64,000 nt of DNA from Ga0077555 sp964500805 (GCA_964500805.1 CAZCQH010000032.1:1-64000); one strand, 5' to 3'; shown: positions 52,744 to 62,115, counted from the stretch's first letter. Program-made: numbers and translations. The notes: generated by a model from the letters alone, not told the origin.

Positions 52744-54096
52744 ATGGCTGTCGATACCGGCATGCGCCCGCCGCGCGCCACCACCGGCCCCATCGCGTGG
52801 CTGCGCGACAACCTGTTTTCCAATGTCACGAACAGCGTCCTGACCGTGGTGGCGTGTTGGCTGATCTGGAAGTTGTTCGTCGGCATTCTGGACTGGTGCT
52901 TCCTGTCCGCGGTCTGGAATGGTCCGGATGGCAATTACGTCTCCGGCTGGCGCTTCTGGGAGCTGTTCACCGAGCCCTGGGCGACGACCAATGGCAAGCC
53001 TTGCCAGGTCGAGGGCACAGGCGCCTGCTGGCCGTTCATCGCGGCCAAGTTCCCGCAGTTCATCTATGGCCGGTATCCGCTGGAATTCCGCTGGCGCGTC
53101 GATCTGACGGCGATCCTGCTCGCCATAGGTCTCATGTGGCTGATGGTGCCGCGCATTCCAGGCAAGCTCTACAGCGCCGTCTATACGTTCCTCGTCTTTC
53201 CGTGCGTTGCCTACTGGCTGCTCTCCGGCAGCAATCCCGGCGATCGCGTGACCTGGGCCGACTGGCTCGGCGGATTGTTGCTTGTTGCCGGTATCATGCT
53301 GCTGGTGAACGCGAAGCGCGGGCCCGCTGCGTTGCTCGGGCCCTCGACGCGAACCGTCGGCGTGCTGAGCCTGTTTGCGGCGATTCCGCTCGTGCTGCAG
53401 TTCCTATTCAGCTCGAGCGGCCTGATTTACCTGCCCGTCGTCAAGACCGAGCTTTGGGGCGGGCTGCTGGTGACGCTGGTCGTGGCGCTTGTCGGGCTCA
53501 CCGGCGCCTTCCCGATCGGCATTTTGCTTGCGCTCGGCCGGCGCTCGAGAATGCCGCTGGTGCGCTGGGCCTCGGTCGGTTTCATCGAGTTGGTGCGCGG
53601 TGTGCCGCTGATCACCATCCTGTTCATGTCGTCGGTGATGCTGCCGCTGTTCCTTCCCGACGGAATGTCGTTCGACAAGCTGCTGCGCGCGCTGATCGGC
53701 GTCATGCTGTTCCAGGGTGCCTACATGGCCGAGACGGTCCGCGGGGGTCTGCAGGCGATCCCGCGCGGTCAGTTCGAGGCGGCTGACGCACTGGGCCTCT
53801 CGTACCAGCAGAAGATGAGCTTCATCGTGCTGCCGCAGGCGCTGAAGCTCGTCATCCCCGGCATCGTCAACAGCTTCGTCGGCCTCTTCAAGGACACGAG
53901 CCTGGTGTTGATCATCGGCCTCTTCGATCTGCTTGGCATCGTGCAGCTCAACTCGAACGCGGATCCTAACTGGTCCGCCCCGTCCACGAACATGACGGGC
54001 TACATCTTCGCGGCGCTCATCTTCTGGATCTGCTGCTACGGCATCTCGCGCTATTCGCAGAGTGTCGAGAGACGCCTTGCGACGGATCATCGCTGA
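52744..54096 (+). CDS. aapM: general L-amino acid ABC transporter, permease 2 (AapM-like)
   Basis: Partner permease of 450 aa. N-terminal segment WLRDNLFSNVTNSVLTVVAC and the long loop with PWATTNGKPCQVEGTGACWP are typical of AapM. The permease core carries GFIELVRGVPLITILFMSS and the EAA loop EAADALGLSYQQKMSFIVLP. It follows aapQ by 7 bp. Together with AapP, AapJ and AapQ it forms a complete importer for general L-amino acids in this window. Confidence 0.94.
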   Translation: MAVDTGMRPPRATTGPIAWLRDNLFSNVTNSVLTVVACWLIWKLFVGILDWCFLSAVWNGPDGNYVSGWRFWELFTEPWATTNGKPCQVEGTGACWPFIAAKFPQFIYGRYPLEFRWRVDLTAILLAIGLMWLMVPRIPGKLYSAVYTFLVFPCVAYWLLSGSNPGDRVTWADWLGGLLLVAGIMLLVNAKRGPAALLGPSTRTVGVLSLFAAIPLVLQFLFSSSGLIYLPVVKTELWGGLLVTLVVALVGLTGAFPIGILLALGRRSRMPLVRWASVGFIELVRGVPLITILFMSSVMLPLFLPDGMSFDKLLRALIGVMLFQGAYMAETVRGGLQAIPRGQFEAADALGLSYQQKMSFIVLPQALKLVIPGIVNSFVGLFKDTSLVLIIGLFDLLGIVQLNSNADPNWSAPSTNMTGYIFAALIFWICCYGISRYSQSVERRLATDHR

Positions 54097-54284
54097 CCAC
54101 GGGTTCAACGATTGCCGCCTGTCCTGTGCCGCCCGGTCAACGACGCGGCCGGGTGCTACCTGTTGGCTCATGGGCGCCTCTGCTCGGCACTGGTAAATCG
54201 CGGGCAATGTCCGGCGTCGGCGCTCGAGCGTGTCACTGGCTCCCGTGGCGTGCGCGCGCGCGCCTTTGAAGGCTCAATGGGATA

Positions 54285-55349
54285 ATGGCTCAGTCAACAG
54301 TCCTCGATGGTGAGGCTCATCCGACATTGCGCGGTGTCCGCCTGTGGCTCGCGCTGATTGCGCTGCTTGTCGCGATGACCGCTGTGGTTGGAGCGGCCAC
54401 GCGCCTCACCGGCAGCGGCCTTTCGATCACCGAGTGGGCGCCGATCGTCGGAATCATTCCGCCGCTCAACGAGGCGCAGTGGCAAGAGGCCTTTGCGAAG
54501 TACAAGCAAATCCCCCAATACACCCAGATCAACAAAGGTATGAGCATCGAGGCCTTCCGCAGCATTTTCTGGTGGGAGTGGAGCCACCGCGTCCTGGGTC
54601 GCCTGATCGGCGTCGTGTTTCTCATTCCGATGCTGGTCTTCTGGCTTCGGGGTGCAATTCCAAGGTCGCTCCGCCCGCGCATGGTGCTGTTGCTCCTGCT
54701 CGGCGGCCTGCAGGGCGCGATCGGTTGGTACATGGTGCGTTCGGGGCTCGTCGATCGCGTTGACGTCAGCCCCTATCGACTCGCGATGCACTTGGGGCTC
54801 GCGGTATTCATCTTCGGCCTCATCGTCTGGACGATCCTGGAGCTCAGCGGCGACCATCGCCGCCAGCATCTGGCGACGCAAAGAAAGGCTGATCACCTGC
54901 GTGCCCATGTGTTGGTCGCTGTCGTTTTCCTCCAGATCGTGCTCGGAGCGTTGGTTGCGGGTCTCAAAGCGGGCCTGACTTATACTACGTGGCCACTGAT
55001 GGACGGCTGGCTTTGGCCCTCGGGTCTGTTTCATCTGACGCCATGGTGGGTGAACGTCTTCGAAAATCCGGCGCTGGTTCAGTTCAACCACCGGATCGTT
55101 GCCTACCTGCTTGCGATCCTGGTCACGGTGCAGGCTGCGGCTACGGCAGGCCGTGCGGGCGATGAATGTGTAACCCGCTCAGCCGTCGTTTTGGCGCTCC
55201 TGGTCTGGGCGCAGGCGGCGCTCGGGATTTGGACGCTGCTTGCGTGGGTGCCGCTCGGTCTCGGGGTCGCACATCAGGCAGGTGCGCTGGTGGTGCTCGC
55301 CGCCGCGCTCTGGCATCTTTTCGCGGTGCGCCATGGCAGCCGGCATTGA
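54285..55349 (+). CDS. ctaA: heme A synthase CtaA (COX15-type)
   Basis: Membrane enzyme of 354 aa that oxidises heme O to heme A for cytochrome c oxidase. It has eight predicted membrane segments. The first extracytoplasmic loop shows TRLTGSGLSITEWAPIVGI, then IFWWEWSHRVLGRLIG with a heme-ligand His. The second half repeats the pattern with GLKAGLTYTTWPLMDGWLWP and VQFNHRIVAYLLA, giving the second pair of His ligands (also LGVAHQAGAL). Other ctaBCD genes are not in the window. It starts at the ATG 54285. Confidence 0.94.
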   Translation: MAQSTVLDGEAHPTLRGVRLWLALIALLVAMTAVVGAATRLTGSGLSITEWAPIVGIIPPLNEAQWQEAFAKYKQIPQYTQINKGMSIEAFRSIFWWEWSHRVLGRLIGVVFLIPMLVFWLRGAIPRSLRPRMVLLLLLGGLQGAIGWYMVRSGLVDRVDVSPYRLAMHLGLAVFIFGLIVWTILELSGDHRRQHLATQRKADHLRAHVLVAVVFLQIVLGALVAGLKAGLTYTTWPLMDGWLWPSGLFHLTPWWVNVFENPALVQFNHRIVAYLLAILVTVQAAATAGRAGDECVTRSAVVLALLVWAQAALGIWTLLAWVPLGLGVAHQAGALVVLAAALWHLFAVRHGSRH

Positions 55350-55471
55350 GCCGCGTTGCGTCGCGAGCACACCACGCGCCGGATTTAACCGACGCTGCGA
55401 CCATTGGTTGCGCGGCCTCGGGGCAGCGTGAAAGGGTGCTGGAGAAGTCGGCGTTCGGCGCGAGGTGCGAG

Positions 55472-55744
55472 ATGAACAGCTTGCGGCAGGTCCTGGTCGG
55501 GTTTTCGGGCTGCATCCTGGTCGCAGTGACGGTTGGGCTCGCGCCGGCGATGGCGCAGCAATCAGGCGTCAGCTCGGGGCGCGATTGCCAGGTGGTGCGG
55601 ACGTGCAACTTCGCGCGCGGCGCGGCAGTGCGCGGGTGTCTCTCGTCCTACACGTGCCGCACGTGCCGTTTCGTCAGGGCCCGCTGTACCGTCGGAAGTC
55701 GCAGCGGACGCTGCGATGAGCTCATCTGCACGTGGGGCGGCTGA
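55472..55744 (+). CDS. small Cys-rich exported protein, hypothetical
   Basis: A 90-aa protein from the ATG at 55472, with GAGGTG five bases upstream. Residues 1-27 are a signal peptide (MNSLRQVLVGFSGCILVAVT, cleaved near AMAQQ). The mature ~60 residues have eight Cys (for example RDCQVVRTCNF, SSYTCRTCRFVRARCTV, GRCDELICTW), enough for four disulfides, and are very basic. I do not recognise it. It lies between ctaA and surE. The pattern suggests a small stable periplasmic or secreted peptide, but no function can be assigned. Confidence 0.65.
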   Translation: MNSLRQVLVGFSGCILVAVTVGLAPAMAQQSGVSSGRDCQVVRTCNFARGAAVRGCLSSYTCRTCRFVRARCTVGSRSGRCDELICTWGG

Positions 55745-55849
55745 TCCCGGCCCGGCTCGAGTTTCCGAAAATGCTCAGCTTGGCGCCGTGCCAATTGCGC
55801 TATAGGTGAGGAGCCGCGACACGATGCGGCCGACCGTAGCGGGGCCTTG

Positions 55850-56638
55850 ATGCGAATTCTGCTCACCAACGACGACGGCTTCGATGCGCCCGGTTTGCAA
55901 GCGCTGCGCGAAATCGCCATGGAGATCGCCGGTCCTGGTGGCGAGGTGTGGATCGTGGCGCCCGAGACCAATCAGTCGGGTGCAGGTCATTCGCTCTCGC
56001 TCAACGAGCCGCTGCGCATGCGCGAGGTGGTTGAACGCGTCTATGCCGTGCGCGGCACACCCACTGACTGCGTGATCATGGGACTGCGCCACATCTTGAA
56101 GGATGAGCGCCCCCCGGACCTCGTGCTGTCGGGCATCAATCGTGGCGCGAACCTCGCTGAAGATGTGACCTATTCGGGAACGATAGCTGGTGCGTTCGAA
56201 GGTACGCAGCTCGGCGTGCGGTCCATCGCGCTCTCCCAGGCCTACAGCTACGAGGTCGGAGACTTTCCACACTGGCAGACGCCGATCCGGCATGCGCCGG
56301 CATTGATCCGGCAGCTTCTCGCCGAGGATTGGCCGCGAGGCGTTCTGATGAACGTGAATTTTCCGGACCGCGCACCGGACGAGATCGAGGGCATCGAGGT
56401 CACGCGGCAAGGCAAGCGCGATCAGCAGCTGCTCGGCATCGACGCGCGACGCGACACTTGGGGCACCCCCTACTATTGGCTGGGCTACGCCAAGCGCCGC
56501 TCGAACCCGGAGCGCGGTACGGACCTGTGGGCCGTTTACAACGGCTGGATTTCGGTCACGCCGCTCAACATGAACCTCACCGATCGTGACATGCGAAAGC
56601 GCCTGCAGGCGCGTCTTGGCGACGGCACGGCGACGTGA
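55850..56638 (+). CDS. surE: 5'/3'-nucleotidase SurE
   Basis: Metal-dependent nucleoside-monophosphate phosphatase of 262 aa. The N-terminal MRILLTNDDGFDAPGLQAL is the SurE signature with metal-binding Asp pair; Ser/Asn ligands lie in APETNQSGAGHS and SGINRGANLAEDVTYSGTI. The C-terminal part ends with the family segment WISVTPLNMNLTDRDM. It starts at the ATG 55850 (a TTG at 55847 precedes it). In many Rhizobiales surE lies between serS and pcm; here it follows ctaA instead and pcm is absent, a rearranged context. Confidence 0.95.
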   Translation: MRILLTNDDGFDAPGLQALREIAMEIAGPGGEVWIVAPETNQSGAGHSLSLNEPLRMREVVERVYAVRGTPTDCVIMGLRHILKDERPPDLVLSGINRGANLAEDVTYSGTIAGAFEGTQLGVRSIALSQAYSYEVGDFPHWQTPIRHAPALIRQLLAEDWPRGVLMNVNFPDRAPDEIEGIEVTRQGKRDQQLLGIDARRDTWGTPYYWLGYAKRRSNPERGTDLWAVYNGWISVTPLNMNLTDRDMRKRLQARLGDGTAT

Positions 56639-56995
56639 CGCCCCAAATCGGCATCTTGGAATGCGCTCCCGCTGCGGCGCCGCGTTTGAATAGCGGTTCG
56701 CCTTCTCGATGGCGACAGAGACCAGCATCCGCGGCCTGCTCCGGCTAATCCAATTTGACGCGAATTCGCCTCGGATTCGCGGCGAACTGAACGTGACGCC
56801 CACCGGGTGACGGCACGGAGTGATACGGTCGGCCCGCGGCCGATAGGCGATAGCCCGCCCGTCTCCGACGTCCGCGTCATGCTTCACCAAGTGTTTCTGA
56901 CCGCCGACTGATGCACGCGGCCTGCCGGGATCGGCAGTTCAACAAATCTTTAAGTATTCCTGGCAGTGTGGGTGTCCGCGTGAGGAGTATGCATC
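56639..56995. other. 357-bp intergenic region
   Basis: I find no supported gene. The region falls between surE and a lyase-like gene and probably carries the latter's promoter in its AT-richer last 60 bp (around 56940-56960). Long antisense frames crossing it (55775-56890 minus) are shadows of surE. Confidence 0.45.
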
Positions 56996-57889
56996 ATGAG
57001 ACGACGCACCAAGCTGCCAAGCCGCAACTCCATACTGTTCAATGGTGCGGCAATCGTGATCGGCGGCGTGTCGCTCGTCCTTGCCCTGAAGTCCAGTCTG
57101 ATCAAGGAAGACGCGGAAGTTTGCAGCGCTCGATATCTGCAGGGCACGCGGATGTCCCTCGAGCGCAATGGTGCGCCGTTGAGCGCTGATGATCTGCAGT
57201 CACGACTTGCCGGTACGGACTGGGGATTGCTCGACCGTGCATCGGTAGTGAAAGTCAAATCGGGTCCCTCCGACCTGGCCATGCAACTTGATTTGACAAC
57301 CGCCCGCGCCGACGACCGCAATGAGGATAACGGCAGGGAAGGGGTAGGCTTCTCTTGGCTTCCTCGAGCTCTGACCCCGGTCAATGCGGCTTGCCTCAGC
57401 TACTCGATTTATCTTCCGGCTGGTTTTCAGTTCGTCGGTGGTGGCCGATTGCCGGGGTTGATGGGCACGTCGGCCCTGGTCACGGGCTCAGGCGACGGGG
57501 CGACCGAAGGGAGCAGCCCCTTTTCGATGCGGTTGCAATGGAAGGAGAACGGCAGCGGCGAAGTGCTAGCCCAGTTGCAGCAGACGGGTGAGGGCCGCAG
57601 CCTTGGCGGCCGCAAGAGCGGCTTCGTGTACCCGCGCGGGAAGTGGGCCCAGCTCGAGCAGGAGGTCGTACTCAACGCGGCCGGCAAGAGCAACGGTATC
57701 GTTCGCGTTTGGGTCGATGGCACGCTCCGCTACGAGAAGACCGACGTCGTCTTCAATCAGGCCGGCAAATCCAAGCTCACCGGCGTCTATGCTGAGGTGG
57801 TGCCAACAGGCAAGGATTTCCCCGCGTCCGCCAAGGAGCAGAAAATCCAGATGTCGCCTCTCGAAGTGCGCTGGAACAAGCCGCAGTAA
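56996..57889 (+). CDS. membrane-anchored polysaccharide-lyase-like (PL14/alginate lyase-type) protein
   Basis: A 297-aa protein with one N-terminal membrane anchor or uncleaved signal (IVIGGVSLVLALKSSL). The body resembles a concanavalin-like jelly roll as in PL14 lyases: SYSIYLPAGFQFVGGGRLPG, FSMRLQWKENGSGEVLAQL, YPRGKWAQLEQEVVLN and GIVRVWVDGTLRYE then GVYAEVVPTG. These strands fit the fold, but I cannot confirm catalytic residues, so it may bind rather than cleave polysaccharide. GAGGAG lies about 9 nt upstream of the ATG. No polysaccharide gene cluster surrounds it. Confidence 0.65.
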   Translation: MRRRTKLPSRNSILFNGAAIVIGGVSLVLALKSSLIKEDAEVCSARYLQGTRMSLERNGAPLSADDLQSRLAGTDWGLLDRASVVKVKSGPSDLAMQLDLTTARADDRNEDNGREGVGFSWLPRALTPVNAACLSYSIYLPAGFQFVGGGRLPGLMGTSALVTGSGDGATEGSSPFSMRLQWKENGSGEVLAQLQQTGEGRSLGGRKSGFVYPRGKWAQLEQEVVLNAAGKSNGIVRVWVDGTLRYEKTDVVFNQAGKSKLTGVYAEVVPTGKDFPASAKEQKIQMSPLEVRWNKPQ

Positions 57890-57903
57890 CTCGAAGCAGC
57901 GCG

Positions 57904-58752
57904 TCAGCGCATGAAGCTGGCGATCTTGTCGAGGTGCGGCAGCGCTTTGTCGGCTAGCTCCGGCTCCACATTGAAGACGATGCGGTCGACACCTTCGTCG
58001 CGCATGCGCTTCACTTGATCGGCAGGCGATGCGCTGTTGAGGCCCCACACCGTGATGGGTAGCGTGGCGGGATCGCGTCCGGACTCCTTCACCATCTTGC
58101 GGAACTCGGGAAAGTGAACCGAGACGTCGTCGTATTGCGGACGCTTCACGTGCGGCATCCAGCCGTCTCCATAGGCGATCGCGCGGCGTGCGCCGTAGGG
58201 AAAGGCACCGCCCATGATCACCGGCACGCCCGGCTTTTGCACCGGCTTCGGCCAGGTCATCATGGGTCCGAACTTTACGAACTCGCCGCTGTACTCCGGT
58301 TTCGACTTCGACCAGATGACGCGCATGGCCTCGATGCGCTCCTTCAAGAGCTTGAACCTTGTCTTGAACTCGGTGCCGTGGTTCGCCATCTCATCGGCGT
58401 TCCACCCGGCCCCGACGCCGAACAGGAAACGGCCACCTGAGATCTGATCGAGGCTCGCAACCGACTTGGCCGTCTGGATCGGATCGCGCTGGACGACGAG
58501 GCAGATGCCGGTTCCGACCTTGAGCTTGGAGGTCGCGGCAGCTGCGGCCGAGAGCGTCACGAACGGGTCCATGACGTCGTAGTACTTCTTCGGCAGGTCG
58601 CCGCCTTGCGGATAGGATGAAGCGCGCGTCAGCGGGATGTGCGAATGCTCCGGCGCCCAGGCGGACTCGAAGCCCCGCTCCTCGAGCGCCTTGGCGAGCG
58701 CCGCCGGGCCGATCGAGTAATCGGTGAAGAACATCGCTGCGCCGAATTTCAT
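57904..58752 (-). CDS. LLM class oxidoreductase, F420-dependent-type subgroup
   Basis: Luciferase-like protein of 282 aa: MKFGAAMFFTDYSIGPAALA, ESAWAPEHSHIPLTR, LKVGTGICLVVQRDPIQTAKS and GGRFLFGVGAGWNADEMANH, plus VPVIMGGAFPYGARRAIAYG. This is the fourth LLM gene in the window, and it is of the subgroup usually annotated as F420-dependent. It converges with the lyase-like gene, 15 bp apart. Substrate and cofactor are not predictable. Upstream is the methyltransferase gene on the same strand, after about 217 bp. Confidence 0.87.
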   Translation of the reverse strand: MKFGAAMFFTDYSIGPAALAKALEERGFESAWAPEHSHIPLTRASSYPQGGDLPKKYYDVMDPFVTLSAAAAATSKLKVGTGICLVVQRDPIQTAKSVASLDQISGGRFLFGVGAGWNADEMANHGTEFKTRFKLLKERIEAMRVIWSKSKPEYSGEFVKFGPMMTWPKPVQKPGVPVIMGGAFPYGARRAIAYGDGWMPHVKRPQYDDVSVHFPEFRKMVKESGRDPATLPITVWGLNSASPADQVKRMRDEGVDRIVFNVEPELADKALPHLDKIASFMR

Positions 58753-58969
58753 GGAGTCTCCTCCCAGCCGCTTGGCCGGTCACGTTCTCATTGGTCACGT
58801 CTCATCCGGGCAAGCCTATACTGGCGCGTTTGGACATGCGAGCCCTCGCTTTTGCCTCGCTTTTGCTCGAGGGTCATTGCAACTGGTCCACGCCATCGCA
58901 AAACGAACGGACGGTAAGATGATCGCTGTCGGCGAGTTGCCGAGCATTCTCGCCTGTCTCTCGTGGCGA

Positions 58970-59704
58970 TCAGTTCGCGACGACGAGCCTGTATCCGGCG
59001 TCATAGGCATCGAGCGCGAGCAAGTCGGCGTATCGGCGCTGCCACGCGCCGGTATCGAGATCTCGCCGCAGCTTCTCCAGTCCCGGTTCAGCGGCGGCGC
59101 CGATGGCCCAGAAGGAAGAGCTGCCGGATCGTATGAAGGGATCGAGATAAGCCGCAGGTCGACGCCAGTAGGCGTAGAGAAAACCGTCGCAGCAGTCATG
59201 TGGCACCAGAACAGGCGTGATGTTCACAGAGCCCAACCACCGTTCGTAGTCAGCCAGTCTCGGCATCTGTGCCTCGTCCAGCGACGCCAGCTCGGGGAGA
59301 TAATTGGTCAGCCATGGACGGTGCGATGGATCGTGCGTGAGGAGGACGATTGGTCCTTTTGTTACGCGGCGCATCTCGCGCAAACCGGCCGCCGGGTCCG
59401 GCCAATGGTGAATGGTCAGGATCGCCATCGACGCATCGAAGCTCTTGTCACCGAACGGCAATGCGTCTGCGCTGGCCTGAATCGCCTTGGCCGCTGCCGG
59501 ACTGCGCTTTGAGACCATCTCGTGCGAAGGTTCGACGGCGATCACAGATCGGTCTGTTGGCTCGTACGAGTTGGTGCCCGCGCCAACGTTCAATACTGTT
59601 CGTGCTGAGCCAAGCGCGCTGCGGATGACCTCGGCAATTCTCGGGTCCGGTTTGCGAAGCTCCGCATAGTTCACGCCGATGCTGTCGTATTTGGCGTTCG
59701 TCAT
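58970..59704 (-). CDS. class I SAM-dependent methyltransferase
   Basis: A 244-aa methyltransferase from the ATG at 59702-59704 (MTNAKYDSIG). Motif I is TVLNVGAGTNSYEPTD, followed by VIAVEPS with the acidic residue binding the ribose, and the later ADALPFGDKSFDASMAILTIHHW, which is a typical methyltransferase_11 stretch. The acceptor cannot be told; it may be a small molecule. The gene begins 26 bp after the stop of the epimerase gene, so the two are probably one operon. The longer frame to 59905 overlaps that gene. Confidence 0.88.
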   Translation of the reverse strand: MTNAKYDSIGVNYAELRKPDPRIAEVIRSALGSARTVLNVGAGTNSYEPTDRSVIAVEPSHEMVSKRSPAAAKAIQASADALPFGDKSFDASMAILTIHHWPDPAAGLREMRRVTKGPIVLLTHDPSHRPWLTNYLPELASLDEAQMPRLADYERWLGSVNITPVLVPHDCCDGFLYAYWRRPAAYLDPFIRSGSSSFWAIGAAAEPGLEKLRRDLDTGAWQRRYADLLALDAYDAGYRLVVAN

Positions 59705-59729
59705 CTCGTCTCGATCGCGCAGATCGCCG

Positions 59730-60521
59730 TCAAAGAGCGGTGTCCATTGGCCACTGATCCTGCGGCACAAAGCCGACGAGATCGCGAGCCGGGGTGAGGT
59801 CGTAGCGCTCGCGATCGCGCGGCCGGCTCGTGACGTAGACGGGGGCAAATGGCGGCAGGTTTTCGGCTGGCGTGTCGACGGCGCAGGCGAAGAAGCGTCC
59901 AGCATCGCCGGGGCTCAGGAAAATGTCCTGCTCCTCGGGGCTCGCTCGCAGCTCATCAATTTGGGCCGCATCGCGCGGACACGAGCCGAGCCGCACGGCG
60001 ATCACCTTGATACCGTGATTGGTGGCGTAGACCTGCCCGAGCGCCTCCAGGAAAACCTTGGTGCAGGCGTAGAGATAGCGCGGCGCATAGGATGCATCGG
60101 CTCGCACCGGGATGTTGCCGGCCTTTCGATGACCGAGGATCACTTGCCCGCTGCTGGCGAGGAGGACTTTCGCGACGCCTGCCTTGCGGGCAGCCTCCAT
60201 CACGCGATACGGACCGACGAGGTTGTTCGGCACCAGCTCGTTCTCGAAGTTGTCGAAGTCGGCGGGTGGTGCGGGGCGCGGATACGCGGCATCGTCGGGC
60301 GTAGCACCGAGATGCACGAGACAATTGACACCGGCCATGGCCGCGGCGAGCATCGAGGTGTCGAGCAGGGAGCCGACGAAATTGTGCGCAGCAGGCAAAC
60401 CGGGGGTCGGCTTCAGGTCCAGCCCGACAACCGTGTGACCGCGCGCGGCAATGGCAGCCGCGGCGGCCTGCCCGATCCGACCTGCCGAACCCGTGACGAG
60501 AACGCGCTGCACCGCCGGCAT
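59730..60521 (-). CDS. NAD-dependent epimerase/dehydratase family protein
   Basis: Extended SDR of 263 aa from the ATG at 60519-60521 (MPAVQRVLVT); a start at 60539 (MPRSYAMPA) is also possible. The nucleotide site is RVLVTGSAGRIGQAAAAAI, followed by VGLDL and VNCLVHLGATP. The catalytic YxxxK is in RYLYACTKVFLEAL with Ser in LLASSGQVI. It may act on a nucleotide sugar or lactone; uronate dehydrogenase-type proteins have a similar layout. It is divergent from the MmgE/PrpD gene. Confidence 0.85.
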   Translation of the reverse strand: MPAVQRVLVTGSAGRIGQAAAAAIAARGHTVVGLDLKPTPGLPAAHNFVGSLLDTSMLAAAMAGVNCLVHLGATPDDAAYPRPAPPADFDNFENELVPNNLVGPYRVMEAARKAGVAKVLLASSGQVILGHRKAGNIPVRADASYAPRYLYACTKVFLEALGQVYATNHGIKVIAVRLGSCPRDAAQIDELRASPEEQDIFLSPGDAGRFFACAVDTPAENLPPFAPVYVTSRPRDRERYDLTPARDLVGFVPQDQWPMDTAL

Positions 60522-60588
60522 TGCATAACTCCGTGGCAACTAGGCCTGTTACCATCACTTCTACCTGACCTAACGAGGAACGCCAGCC

Positions 60589-62028
60589 ATGTCACTTGCA
60601 GTCGCCGCCGACCGCAATGCGCGGGATAAGGCACCCGATCTCGCTGTCGAACTCGCCCGCTTCGGCGCCAACATCGATGCAGCAAAGCTCGATCGCGCCG
60701 TGATCGACGCGGTCAAGACCAACATCCTCGACACGCTGTCCTGCGCGTTCGCGGGCTCATCGGCAAAGGCGATGGCGGAGGTCACGGGGCTGGTGCGCGA
60801 ATGGGGCGGCGCTCCGCAGGCCGACATGCTGGTCTTCGGCGGCAAATTCCCGGCGCATCTCGTCGCCTGGGCCAATGTCGCCATGAGCCACGCTCGCGAC
60901 TACGACGATACGCACGATGCAGCCGTACTGCATGCCGGTGTTACTGCCGTACCCGCCGCGCTCGCCGCCGGCCAGTTGCGCGGCGGCATCTCCGGCGCGG
61001 ATCTGATCGCAGCCGTTGCCGCCGGCATCGAGGTGACATGCCGCCTCGGCCTTGCCACCAAGCTCGATCTGATCGAGAGCGGGTTCATCTACACATCGCT
61101 GCTCGGCTATTTCGGCGCAACAGTCGCCGCCGGCCGCGCACTCGGCCTCACCGAGGCCGAGATGGCCAATGCGCTCGGCATCGTCTACAGCTCCGCTGCC
61201 GGCAATCATCAGGTGACGCTCGATGCCTCGCTGATGAAGCGCATCCAGCCGGGCTTCGCCGCCCAGCAGGCTGTGCTGGCGGTGCAGCTCTCGAAGCGCG
61301 GTATCAAGGGCCCGGTCGGCGTGTTCGAGGGCGCGGACGGCTTCTTCCGTGTCTATCTCCACGGCCAGGTGGATACGGAGATCGTGCGCCGCGATCTCGG
61401 CAAGAGCTTCGAGTTGCTGAACCTCAGCTACAAGCCCTATCCGTGCTGCCGCGAATTGCACACCTCCGCTGACGCGGCTCTGCAGGCCCGCGCCCGCGCG
61501 CAGCGGCCGGCAATCGACATCGCGGCGATCCGCATCGGAGTCACCACGCAAGGCTTCCAGATCGGCTGTACGCCGGCGCATGTCCGCCTCGCGCCAAAAT
61601 CGATAGTCGAGGCACAGTTCAGCATTCCCTATGCCGTCGCGGCGGCCTACATCGATGGCGGCCTCGGCATCGCCAATTTCTCCGACGAGGGGATCAAGCG
61701 CCCCGACGTTCTGGAGCTGACGCAGAAAGTGAAGCCTTACATCGATACCGACATGGACCGCGACTGGGGCCGCTTCATCACGCCAGCAAAGATCGCGATC
61801 GAATTCCGCGACGGCCAGACCGTGGAGGCGCGCGTCGACTATCCGAAGGGCCATCCGAAGAACCCGATGAGCGAAGCCGAGTTCAACGCCAAGACACGCG
61901 ACTGCGCCACCTTTGCCGCCAGGCCGCTGCCGCCCGATACCGCGGCGCGCCTGATCGCGACCGTCGGCAAGCTCGAGACCATGCCCGACATTTCCGAATT
62001 GCTGCAGGTCATGACCGGCGCGCGCTGA
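60589..62028 (+). CDS. MmgE/PrpD family protein
   Basis: A 479-aa protein of the MmgE/PrpD family, which contains 2-methylcitrate dehydratase and cis-aconitate decarboxylase-type enzymes. Features are TNILDTLSCAFAGSSAKA, the His-rich YDDTHDAAVLHAGVTAVPAA, the segment QPGFAAQQAVLAVQLSKRGI, and YKPYPCCRELHTSADAAL. The last has the Cys-rich, Lys-containing loop near the active site. Full length. No prpBC neighbours, so the substrate is open. It is followed by an ABM-domain gene and a gamma-glutamyltransferase on the same strand. Confidence 0.92.
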   Translation: MSLAVAADRNARDKAPDLAVELARFGANIDAAKLDRAVIDAVKTNILDTLSCAFAGSSAKAMAEVTGLVREWGGAPQADMLVFGGKFPAHLVAWANVAMSHARDYDDTHDAAVLHAGVTAVPAALAAGQLRGGISGADLIAAVAAGIEVTCRLGLATKLDLIESGFIYTSLLGYFGATVAAGRALGLTEAEMANALGIVYSSAAGNHQVTLDASLMKRIQPGFAAQQAVLAVQLSKRGIKGPVGVFEGADGFFRVYLHGQVDTEIVRRDLGKSFELLNLSYKPYPCCRELHTSADAALQARARAQRPAIDIAAIRIGVTTQGFQIGCTPAHVRLAPKSIVEAQFSIPYAVAAAYIDGGLGIANFSDEGIKRPDVLELTQKVKPYIDTDMDRDWGRFITPAKIAIEFRDGQTVEARVDYPKGHPKNPMSEAEFNAKTRDCATFAARPLPPDTAARLIATVGKLETMPDISELLQVMTGAR

Positions 62029-62115
62029 GCGGTGGTGACGAGGCGCGACTGGGGACGCGTTGGCGGACCAGATGTGCTATTGAATATCTACCGAGGAGCA
62101 TCTGCGGAGGCGGAC

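Noticed and set aside
51447..52934. 495-codon minus-strand open frame opposite aapQ
   Set aside because: Composition is dominated by Arg, Asp, His and Gln repeats, typical of the antisense of a hydrophobic GC-rich gene. aapQ has the EAA loop and operon context.
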